Assembly: GCA_963663615.1 (NCBI GenBank)
Contig: OY760517.1
Coordinates: 2,666,001 to 2,730,000 of the forward strand
DNA length: 64,000 bases
DNA from: G963663615 sp963663615
GTDB lineage: Bacteria; Bacteroidota; Ignavibacteria; Ignavibacteriales; Melioribacteraceae
Direction: 5' to 3'
The stretch's first letter is position 1. The number at the start of each line of letters is the position of its first letter. The notes under the pieces are model-generated. The model worked only from the letters and a program-made list of their open reading frames with translations, was not told the DNA's origin and made no database searches. Positions 1-6,330 of this stretch are shown here, in pieces. The position numbers were made by a program, and so were the translations under genes.

Positions 1-831
1 AATTTCTTTAAGTCTGCTTAATTCGTTAACAATTCTGGCTCGCTCGTTTATAATTATACCTGCACTGCTTCCTTCCTCACCGCCAGATAGATATTTCAGG
101 GCAATGTTCTCAGTAAGTTTATTAATATTATATGGCAGCTTTACCTTAAAGAGTAGCTCAATTATCTCAGGAGAGGAAATTGCATATCCAAGTCTTATAC
201 CAGCCATACCCATAGCTTTGGAAAATGTACGGAGTATTATAATATTCTTATATTTTTCCAATAATGAGAAAGCACTCTTTTCTTTGCAGAAATCGATGTA
301 AGCTTCATCCACAACAATAATTTTACCGGTGTTTTCAGCTAATTTTTCAATAATCTTTATATCAGCAACATTACCTGTCGGATTGTTTGGAGAGCAAACA
401 AATATTAGTTTGGTGAAATCATCACATGCATCCGTTATAGCATTAACGTCTGGCTGAAAATTATTATCAAGCATCAGTTCTTTAACGTAAATGTTATGAG
501 TATTCGCCAATACTGAATACATTCCATAAGTTGGCTCACTAATAATTACGTTGTCTTCAGCAGGTGTACAAAATACCTTGTATATCATATCAAGCAATTC
601 GTCACTGCCAATACCAAATATTATTTGCTCCTTACTACTTGCAAGGTAATCAGCCATCTTCTCGCGCAATTTATTCTGCATCGGATCAGGATAACGATTG
701 ATACCGAAACCGGTTTCATCAAAAGGGTTTTCATTGGCATCAAGTAATATACCCTCCATTGTAGTTATTCGTGCAGAAGAATATGTTTTTAGTGCAATAA
801 TATTTTCCCTTGCCAGATTATTAATTTCCAT
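1..831 (-). CDS. hisC: Histidinol-phosphate aminotransferase, 3' end outside window
   Basis: Pyridoxal-phosphate enzyme that transaminates imidazole-acetol phosphate to histidinol phosphate in histidine biosynthesis. The frame is open from ATG at 831 to base 1 (277 codons) and lacks the C-terminal part, which lies beyond the window. Visible fold-type I landmarks are DANENPF near the start, the CSPNNPTGN loop, the VVDEAYIDF aspartate segment and RTFSKAMGMAGIRLGY, which holds the PLP-binding lysine. The start overlaps the end of hisD by 11 bases, so the genes are translationally coupled in one operon. The family assignment is strong. HisC paralogues with other amino-acid specificities exist, but the position after hisD settles the role. 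Confidence 0.93.
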   Translation of the reverse strand, partial: MEINNLARENIIALKTYSSARITTMEGILLDANENPFDETGFGINRYPDPMQNKLREKMADYLASSKEQIIFGIGSDELLDMIYKVFCTPAEDNVIISEPTYGMYSVLANTHNIYVKELMLDNNFQPDVNAITDACDDFTKLIFVCSPNNPTGNVADIKIIEKLAENTGKIIVVDEAYIDFCKEKSAFSLLEKYKNIIILRTFSKAMGMAGIRLGYAISSPEIIELLFKVKLPYNINKLTENIALKYLSGGEEGSSAGIIINERARIVNELSRLKEI

Positions 832-2101
832 TTTGTAACCTCACTTTTACTGCGTTTGCATGTGCATCAAGTCCTTCAACTTCAGCAAGATTTAATATAG
901 GATTAGCGAGTTCAGATAATCCGTTTTCGCTTATCTTTTGCCATGTATAAGACCTCATAAATGCCTCAGTACCTAGACCGCTATAAACTTTTGAATAGCC
1001 AGAAGTCGGCAATGTGTGGTTAGTTCCCGAGGCATAATCGCCTGCACTTTCCGGAGACCATGCACCAAGAAATAAAGATCCGGTATTTCTTACCTTATCA
1101 AATAGCTGCTCAGCATTTTCCGTATTAATAATCAGATGTTCCGGAGCGTAATAATTACTCAACTCTATTGCAGTATCAGTATCGTTAACTTTAATAAGTA
1201 TGAGGTTCTCGAGTGAATCATTAACTATCTCAGTTCTTGATAAGTATTCTTTTTGGCGTATAATTTCAGACTTAACATCACTAATTATCTGTTCGGAATC
1301 TGTAACCAATACAGCCTGTGAATCTGTACCATGTTCAAGTTGGGATAACAAATCGGCAGCTACAAATACAGGATTGGCACTACTATCGGCAATAACAAGT
1401 ACCTCGCTTGGTCCGGCTGGCATATCAATAGTGCAATTACTTTCCTGTGAATTTATTAAACTTTTTGCAGTGGTAACATACCGATTACCGGGACCAAATA
1501 TTTTGTTAACTTTTTCAATATATGCCATTAGAGCAATTGCTTGTGCACCTCCGGTTTTGTACACTTTATTATATCCGGTATAACTTATAGCATATAACAA
1601 TTCCGGACTAACTTTTCCCTGACTGGCAGGTGTACATATAGTAACATCCTTACAACCTGCAATTTTGGCTGGAATACCAAGCATTAGTACTGTTGAAACC
1701 AAAGGGGCAGTACCTCCCGGTATATACAGACCAACTTTTTCGAGAGCCTCGTATTTTCTGCCGCAAGTAACACCGGGAATTATTTCCGTGGTGTACTCCC
1801 CCGGTTTTTGCATGCTATGGAATTTTTCAATATTAGTAGCAGCCTTTTGAAGAGCAACCTTAAATTCCTCTGAAACACGCTTTTCAGCCTCTTTAAACTC
1901 TTTTACGGTTACGAGTAAATTATCTGAGTTTAAACCTTCATATTGTTTACTGTATTTAACCACAGCACTAATACCGTTTTTCTGAACATTATCAAGAATA
2001 TCTTCCACTCTATCCCTAATAACATTACTATTACTTTTAACTCTTTGTAGAATAGTATGCAGTTCAGTCTCTTTTACGTTATTTAACTTATATAACTTCA
2101 T
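821..2101 (-). CDS. hisD: Histidinol dehydrogenase
   Basis: Zinc- and NAD-dependent enzyme that oxidises histidinol to histidine in two steps, the last reactions of the pathway. The length of 426 residues is typical. Family landmarks seen are GLYIPGGTAPLVSTVLM, the KVNKIFGPGNRYVTTAK stretch, IDMPAGPSEVLVIAD, the LLSQLEHGTDSQ metal/substrate region, and APEHLII followed by SAGDYASGTNHTLPT. The start ATG at 2101 overlaps the hisG stop by 4 bases (ATGA), and the 3' end overlaps hisC by 11 bases. Nothing is truncated and every conserved block is present. Confidence 0.97.
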   Translation of the reverse strand: MKLYKLNNVKETELHTILQRVKSNSNVIRDRVEDILDNVQKNGISAVVKYSKQYEGLNSDNLLVTVKEFKEAEKRVSEEFKVALQKAATNIEKFHSMQKPGEYTTEIIPGVTCGRKYEALEKVGLYIPGGTAPLVSTVLMLGIPAKIAGCKDVTICTPASQGKVSPELLYAISYTGYNKVYKTGGAQAIALMAYIEKVNKIFGPGNRYVTTAKSLINSQESNCTIDMPAGPSEVLVIADSSANPVFVAADLLSQLEHGTDSQAVLVTDSEQIISDVKSEIIRQKEYLSRTEIVNDSLENLILIKVNDTDTAIELSNYYAPEHLIINTENAEQLFDKVRNTGSLFLGAWSPESAGDYASGTNHTLPTSGYSKVYSGLGTEAFMRSYTWQKISENGLSELANPILNLAEVEGLDAHANAVKVRLQNGN

Positions 2102-2964
2102 GGTATCAAGTTCTCCACTGGTAATTGTAAAATTCCACTGGCTCCATTATCTTTTAACTTCTCAACTATTTCCCATAGCTCCGCCGATGGCACAACTGCA
2201 TGTATAGCAAAGAGATTTTTGTCGGCAAGTGGTAAAACTGTCGGGCTCTTTAATGAGGGAAGAATATCCAGTACTTTGTCTAACTGCTGTTCCTCAACAT
2301 TCATCATTAGGTATTTGGATTTTTTTGCTGTTAGTACGGAAGTAACTCTTTTCATTAGCTGTGAAAAAATAGTGGCTTTTTCTGCATCCGCTTGAAAACT
2401 ATTATTTGCAATTAAAACAGCCTCCGAATTAAAAACTGTAAAACCTGGCTTAAGTTTATTCATTTTAAGTGTTGTGCCGGTTGATACCAAATCACAAATA
2501 AAATCGGCAACACCAAGACTCGGTGCAATTTCAACCGAACCACTTAGCTCAATAATCTTGGCATTAACATTTTGCTTATCCAAATATTTACCAAGTATTT
2601 CAGGATACGAGGTTGCAATTATTTTGTTCTCCAGATCAATTGAGCTTCCAAGCTTAACATCTTCCGGTCCTGCCAGCATAAGTTTGCATCTGCCATATCC
2701 AAGTTTTTGAATCACCTCAATATCAGCACCTTTCTCAACAACCACATTTTCACCAACTATACCAAGATCAGCAACCCCATCCATAACATACTCAGGAATA
2801 TCATCATCTCTAAGGAAAAGTATATCCAGCTTAAAATTTCGGGCAGTAACCAACAATCTTTCCTTGTAACTCTCAATATCTATCATGCATGACTTAAATA
2901 AATCGAACGACTTTTCCGTTAGTCTGCCTTTCTTCTGGATGGCAATTTTAAGATTTCCATTCAT
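2098..2964 (-). CDS. hisG: ATP phosphoribosyltransferase, long form
   Basis: Catalyses the first committed step of histidine synthesis, joining ATP and PRPP. It has 288 residues, the long HisG type, whose extra C-terminal ACT-like regulatory domain (here about residues 210-288) binds histidine for feedback inhibition. No HisZ partner is expected. Supporting blocks are KIAIQKKGRLTEKS at the start, the DLGIVGENVV segment, and the PRPP-binding-like ICDLVSTGTTLKMN. The start is fixed by an AAAGGAGA ribosome-binding site 5 bases before the ATG. It is the first structural gene of the operon. A strong intrinsic terminator lies only 20-48 bases upstream, which is what an attenuated operon looks like. 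Confidence 0.97.
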   Translation of the reverse strand: MNGNLKIAIQKKGRLTEKSFDLFKSCMIDIESYKERLLVTARNFKLDILFLRDDDIPEYVMDGVADLGIVGENVVVEKGADIEVIQKLGYGRCKLMLAGPEDVKLGSSIDLENKIIATSYPEILGKYLDKQNVNAKIIELSGSVEIAPSLGVADFICDLVSTGTTLKMNKLKPGFTVFNSEAVLIANNSFQADAEKATIFSQLMKRVTSVLTAKKSKYLMMNVEEQQLDKVLDILPSLKSPTVLPLADKNLFAIHAVVPSAELWEIVEKLKDNGASGILQLPVENLIP

Positions 2965-2984
2965 AAAATTCTCCTTTAAAACGA

Positions 2985-3012
2985 AAAAACCCCGACACTC
3001 GTCGGGGTTTTT
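2985..3012 (-). terminator. Attenuator terminator of the his operon
   Basis: On the minus strand, 12 bases (3012-3001) pair perfectly with 2996-2985 around the 4-base loop GAGT. The GC core is CCCCGAC/GTCGGGG and a run of six U follows. It lies between the IS element and hisG, upstream of the gene's ribosome-binding site rather than after any gene, so it would stop transcription before hisG. On the plus strand the symmetric T-run could also act, but no plus-strand gene ends here. With the leader at 4335-4421 it forms the terminator half of an attenuator (inference). Confidence 0.85.
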
Positions 3013-3017
3013 CTAAT

Positions 3018-3020
3018 AAT
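3018..3020. repeat. Target-site duplication AAT, left copy
   Basis: The three bases AAT abut the left IS end and recur at 4317-4319 just outside the right end. Three-base duplications are usual for IS3-family insertions. The sequence is AT-rich, so chance agreement is possible, but the position is exact on both sides. Confidence 0.65.
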
Positions 3021-3044
3021 TGTCTCGTCCTGAAATAGGTTGAC
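3021..3044 (+). repeat. IS left terminal inverted repeat
   Basis: Begins TGTCTCGTCCTGAAAT and matches the reverse complement of 4293-4316 at 20 of 24 positions. The shared core is CGTCCTGAAA followed by GTTGAC. Confidence 0.88.
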
Positions 3045-3073
3045 CAAAACTAAAAAAAGTCAGGAGAGACAAA

Positions 3074-3457
3074 ATGCAACAAAAAACTACTCCCCCCCGA
3101 ATTAAGAGTTATAGTGAGTCGTTTAAGCGAAAAGTAGTAAGGGAATATGAAAGAGGTCATGTGACCAAAGATTACCTGAAGTCAAAGTATAACATAGGTG
3201 GAAAGAGTACAGTATTGAAATGGTGCCGAAAATATGGTAGGTTTGAATATTCAAAAAACTATACAACCGGACGCCCGATGAAAGACGCGGAAAAACAACG
3301 AATAAAAATATTAGAGCGACAATTAAAAGAAGCGCGCGAGAAACTAATTGTTTACGAAAAATTGATAGATGTTACAAAACGGGAATCCGGGATAGATATA
3401 TTAAAAAACATCGATACCAAGTTATCCGGGAATTGTCAGCAGGCGAAGAAAAAGTAA
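3074..3457 (+). CDS. IS3-family transposase OrfA
   Basis: A 127-residue DNA-binding subunit. Residues 8-60 form a helix-turn-helix of the transposase_8 type (SYSESFKRKVVREYERG, then a GGKSTVLKWCRKYG recognition region). A basic, leucine-containing coiled coil follows (EKQRIKILERQLKEAREKL) that should mediate oligomerisation. ATG at 3074 follows a GGAGAG site. The frame ends at AAG AAA AAG TAA. The A/G-rich string just before the stop is the natural place for -1 frameshifting into orfB, but here it reads G AAA AAG rather than the commoner A AAA AAG. OrfA alone usually acts as a regulator of transposition. Confidence 0.93.
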   Translation: MQQKTTPPRIKSYSESFKRKVVREYERGHVTKDYLKSKYNIGGKSTVLKWCRKYGRFEYSKNYTTGRPMKDAEKQRIKILERQLKEAREKLIVYEKLIDVTKRESGIDILKNIDTKLSGNCQQAKKK

Positions 3458-4287
3458 AAGTAGTTACGTGCTGTCGATATCTTGGTGTAAGTAAACAAGC
3501 ATACTATAAGTCAAAGCAGTCAACTCAGAGCGAAAATATCTTAAAACGAGAAGTCCTGAGGCAGGTAATGGAGATACGTCATATCCAGCCACGTATAGGA
3601 ACGCGTAAGTTGCATTATTTGCTCAAAGGGAAAATAAGCGTTGGAAGAGATAAGTTATTTGAAATACTCAGAGAACGAGATTTGTTGGTAAAGAAAGTAA
3701 AGTCATATACAAAAACGACAAACTCAAAACACTGGCTAAAAAAACATCCTAATTTGTATAGGGATATGAAAGCGACCAAACCGGAAGAAGTATTTGTAAG
3801 TGATATCACTTATTTGAAAACCAAAGAAAAAACATACTATCTCTCATTAGTTACAGACGCTTATAGCAGAAAGATTATGGGATACAAATTAAGTAGTAGT
3901 ATGGATAGTCAAAACGTAGTCCAGGCTCTGGATATGGCAATAAAGCAAAGAAAATATTATTGGCAGTCAGTTCATCATTCTGACAGAGGTTTACAATATG
4001 CGTCCGCTATCTATCAGGAAAGACTAAAAAGTTATGGAATAAAACCATCAATGACTGATGGCTATGATTGTTATCAGAATGCTTTGGCCGAGAGAGTAAA
4101 TGGAATACTAAAAAATGAGTTCTTATTTGATGAGTGTGAAAATTTTGATAATCTTGAAGTGCTCGTCAGTGAATCAATAAATATCTATAATTCAAAAAGA
4201 CCTCATCTTAGTCTGGGTTACCAGACGCCAGATTTTATACATAATACTCCTGTAAGTTGCAACTTACAGGAGTATTTGTTAATATAA
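3433..4287 (+). CDS. IS3-family transposase OrfB (DDE integrase core)
   Basis: Catalytic part of the transposase, 284 residues counted from a TTG at 3433. In vivo it is probably made mainly as an OrfAB fusion by -1 slippage near 3447-3456. An HTH_21-like region (RIGTRKLHYLLKG) comes first, then the rve core with the DD35E triad visible: D124 in VSDITYL, D184 in HHSDRGLQ and E220 in ALAERVNG, with 35 residues between the last two. The terminal region RPHLSLGYQTP is typical. The frame is intact. The last codons lie in a 34-bp perfect palindrome. Confidence 0.94.
   Translation: MSAGEEKVKVVTCCRYLGVSKQAYYKSKQSTQSENILKREVLRQVMEIRHIQPRIGTRKLHYLLKGKISVGRDKLFEILRERDLLVKKVKSYTKTTNSKHWLKKHPNLYRDMKATKPEEVFVSDITYLKTKEKTYYLSLVTDAYSRKIMGYKLSSSMDSQNVVQALDMAIKQRKYYWQSVHHSDRGLQYASAIYQERLKSYGIKPSMTDGYDCYQNALAERVNGILKNEFLFDECENFDNLEVLVSESINIYNSKRPHLSLGYQTPDFIHNTPVSCNLQEYLLI
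4243..4276. repeat. 34-bp perfect palindrome in the tail of orfB
   Basis: Two 17-base arms (4243-4259 and 4260-4276) are exact reverse complements, centred on GTTG/CAAC with no spacer. It overlaps the last codons of the transposase gene and ends 40 bases before the IS right end. As RNA it would fold into a long hairpin in either direction. It may end the transposase message or block read-through, though the following bases are only moderately T-rich. Confidence 0.85.
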
Positions 4288-4292
4288 AAACA

Positions 4293-4316
4293 GTCAACTT
4301 TTTTCAGGACGGGTCA
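4293..4316 (-). repeat. IS right terminal inverted repeat
   Basis: The reverse complement begins TGACCCGTCCTGAAAA and pairs with 3021-3044 at 20 of 24 positions. The target duplication AAT follows at 4317-4319. Confidence 0.88.
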
Positions 4317-4334
4317 AATAAATAATTATAAAAT

Positions 4335-4421
4335 TTATATAGATATAGTAATCCGACGCTCCCGGGAAAGAGTTTTATGATGAAGATGATGCTTTATCCT
4401 GATTGTCGAATTAATAGTCAT
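4335..4421 (-). CDS. His operon leader peptide, 28 codons
   Basis: A short minus-strand frame, ATG at 4421 to TAA at 4335, reads MTINSTIRIKHHLHHKTLSR and then ERRITISI. Codons 11-15 are His-His-Leu-His-His, four histidines in five codons, as expected of a ribosome-stalling leader in a his attenuator. Bases 4405-4413 (RNA UAAUUCGAC) lie just upstream of the His codons and can pair over 9 bp, with one G-U, with 4349-4357 (GUCGGAUUA) just downstream. The second segment (4353-4358, CGUCGG) can instead pair with CCGACG at 3005-3000 in the terminator. The ribosome-binding site is weak (GAG at 8-10 bases). The link to hisG is now interrupted by the IS. Confidence 0.8.
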   Translation of the reverse strand: MTINSTIRIKHHLHHKTLSRERRITISI

Positions 4422-4450
4422 TTTTCTCAGTTAATTAAATTTTGGTTACA

Positions 4451-4479
4451 ACAATAAGGCATTTTGTACAAAAGTGCAA
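4451..4479 (-). promoter_or_regulatory. Candidate his operon promoter with palindromic spacer
   Basis: On the minus strand, TTGCAC (4479-4474), a 17-base spacer and TATTGT (4456-4451) give a sigma-70-like geometry with imperfect boxes (3/6 and 4/6). Transcription would start near 4444, about 23 bases before the leader ATG, a sensible distance for an attenuator leader. The spacer contains the perfect 12-bp palindrome TTTTGTACAAAA (4462-4473), a possible operator. It lies between the divergent his leader and the GH13 gene, so it could serve either. Confidence 0.35.
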
Positions 4480-4601
4480 GTTAGAAATTTGTAAAGAGTT
4501 GTCACATTATTGTAAAATTATATCTTCTGGCAACTTACAATTCCCAGCTTTTAGTTATTTTATAACCTCATTCAATAATTGTTTTCAATTGCAGGGACTA
4601 T

Positions 4602-6254
4602 ATGAAACTAAAAAAGACATTATTAGCCTTTGTTATGGTTATTCTGGTAACCGCTTGTTCAGATAAACATGAAGTTAAGCATAGAGCTACCAACATCGAC
4701 TGGCGTGAGCAGATAATATACATGGCTCTTACCGATAGGTTTTATGATGGCGATACATCCAACAATAATGTTGGCGGGTACGAGGGTTATGATCCCAATA
4801 ATCCATATTTTTACCATGGTGGTGATATAACAGGGATTAGCCAAAAGCTTGGTTATCTTTCCGAATTGGGCACAACAGTTTTATGGACATCCCCACTTTA
4901 CGAGAATGTTCCGTTACATGCAATTAACTCGGGAAGAAACGAGGAACGGGATAGTACACCAGCTTGTGGTTATCATGGCTACGTAATAAACTTCAGGGAT
5001 CCTGATGATCAGGCTGTTGAGCCTCATTTCGGCACTCCACAGGAAGTTAAGTTTCTTATCAATGAACTGGAATACCATAATATGACTCTCATTTTCGATA
5101 TGGTGGTTAACCAGGCTGGATGGAATGCCGATATAGTTAAAACGCATCCCGAATGGTTTAACAAACTTGAAGATAACGAAAAAGATAACAGTTGTGCATA
5201 CCTTGATGTTACTCATATGTGTATTTATGGTCTCCCCGATTTTAAGATTGACGACCCGGTTGTTGGTGCGGATATAAGAAATTATCTGAATGAAATGAGT
5301 AAGGGCTGGGTAAGGAATTACGATATTTCCGGAATTAGATTTGACGCACCTATGCTGGTTCCCAAAAGCTATTTCTCTGAATGGTTTAAGGAAATCCGTT
5401 CTGTAAAACCAGACCTCTTTATTTTTGCCGAAACCTATGATTACCGCAGATCCGAAAACTATAAATCTTACCTTGATGCAGGTTTTAATGGCACACTCAA
5501 CTTTTACCTTCAGGGGGGACTTAAAGAAACTTTTGCCAAGGGTAATTCAACCGATATAATTGCTGATAATATGCAGAATACTATCGATGATCTTGGTATT
5601 AAGCAAACTTTACTTATGGTTAACTTTATTGACAACCATGATATTGCCAGATTTGCTACAAAAACAGAGGGCTCGCCGGGTGTTTATTCAAACGATGAAA
5701 AAAGACACCAGTTAGGTTTAACTGCACTATTGACGTTGCCAGGTATTCCCCAAATTTATTATGGTAATGAACTTGGTGCTTATGGTGGCTATCCAAATAA
5801 TCGCAGGGATATGCCGGAATGGGGTTGGAATAAAGAAACGCGCTCGGGTGAGCACGACTGGTTTTTGCCTAATGCCGATAAAACTTTTGGGCTAACCAAA
5901 CGGCTTATTGAGTTACGCAAAAATAACTATGCTCTTACTCACGGCTATTACTTCGAAGTGCAACGACAGAATGACCCGGACAAACCAAATGTATATGCAT
6001 TTTTACGAAGACACAACACAAACCGCATATTGGTTTTAATAAATAATGATGACAAGGATATTACCAACTTTGAGTTAGATATTAACAAAGAGGGAAAACT
6101 GGATAAGTGGGATATAAAATCAGTTGCAAAATCGGAAGCAGTTGAACTACTTGGAATGGGTGCCCAGAAAAAATTAACTATTGAAGAAGGTAAAACAATT
6201 ATAAGTATTCCTGCCAAGTGTGCCGGTGTTTATGAAATAAATAATTATAATTGA
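4602..6254 (+). CDS. GH13 alpha-amylase-family glycosidase, lipoprotein
   Basis: A 550-residue enzyme for alpha-glucan breakdown. The N-terminus is a lipoprotein signal with lipobox VTAC at about residue 19, so the protein is probably lipid-anchored in the periplasm or outer membrane. The catalytic (beta/alpha)8 barrel starts at about residue 34 (WREQIIYMALTDRFYDGD). Conserved regions are FDMVVNQ, GIRFDAP (nucleophile D248), FIFAETYD (acid/base E277) and FIDNHDIARF (D347). A C-terminal beta domain follows from about residue 465. The barrel opening resembles SusG and cyclomaltodextrinase-like enzymes, but exact substrate specificity cannot be read. It stands alone, without SusCD genes beside it, and is divergent from the his leader. 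Confidence 0.92.
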   Translation: MKLKKTLLAFVMVILVTACSDKHEVKHRATNIDWREQIIYMALTDRFYDGDTSNNNVGGYEGYDPNNPYFYHGGDITGISQKLGYLSELGTTVLWTSPLYENVPLHAINSGRNEERDSTPACGYHGYVINFRDPDDQAVEPHFGTPQEVKFLINELEYHNMTLIFDMVVNQAGWNADIVKTHPEWFNKLEDNEKDNSCAYLDVTHMCIYGLPDFKIDDPVVGADIRNYLNEMSKGWVRNYDISGIRFDAPMLVPKSYFSEWFKEIRSVKPDLFIFAETYDYRRSENYKSYLDAGFNGTLNFYLQGGLKETFAKGNSTDIIADNMQNTIDDLGIKQTLLMVNFIDNHDIARFATKTEGSPGVYSNDEKRHQLGLTALLTLPGIPQIYYGNELGAYGGYPNNRRDMPEWGWNKETRSGEHDWFLPNADKTFGLTKRLIELRKNNYALTHGYYFEVQRQNDPDKPNVYAFLRRHNTNRILVLINNDDKDITNFELDINKEGKLDKWDIKSVAKSEAVELLGMGAQKKLTIEEGKTIISIPAKCAGVYEINNYN

Positions 6255-6282
6255 AATCGTAATTAGCATACAAATTTAACCA

Positions 6283-6319
6283 ACTACCTCTCCTCAAATT
6301 AAGCTTGAAGAGAGGTAGT
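6283..6319. terminator. Bidirectional terminator between convergent genes
   Basis: Arms ACTACCTCTC (6283-6292) and GAGAGGTAGT (6310-6319) pair over 10 bp between the convergent ends of the GH13 gene and the next minus-strand gene. The T-runs are weak, so it may work only moderately in either direction. Confidence 0.6.
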
Positions 6320-6330
6320 AGTAAATAAAC

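Larger units (their letters stand above)
3021..4316 (+). mobile_element. Complete IS3-family insertion sequence, 1,296 bp
   Basis: The element is bounded by 24-bp terminal inverted repeats, 3021-3044 and 4293-4316, which match at 20 of 24 positions and begin with TG. AAT duplications flank it at 3018-3020 and 4317-4319. It carries two overlapping frames, orfA (helix-turn-helix) and orfB (DDE integrase), in the -1 relationship usual for the family. Both genes and both ends are intact, so the copy may still be active. It sits inside the his leader region, between the leader peptide and the attenuator terminator, and points opposite to the his operon. Confidence 0.93.

Noticed and set aside
1200..1850. 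Plus-strand frames antisense to hisD
   Set aside because: hisD is unambiguous on the minus strand; these are its mirror frames.
4442..4666. Plus-strand open frame of 74 codons before the GH13 gene
   Set aside because: It overlaps the his promoter region and the GH13 signal peptide in another frame, has no ribosome-binding site and no family-like sequence.
4602..6254. A polysaccharide utilisation locus built on the GH13 lipoprotein
   Set aside because: The only TonB receptor is about 36 kb away and no SusD-type gene is present.
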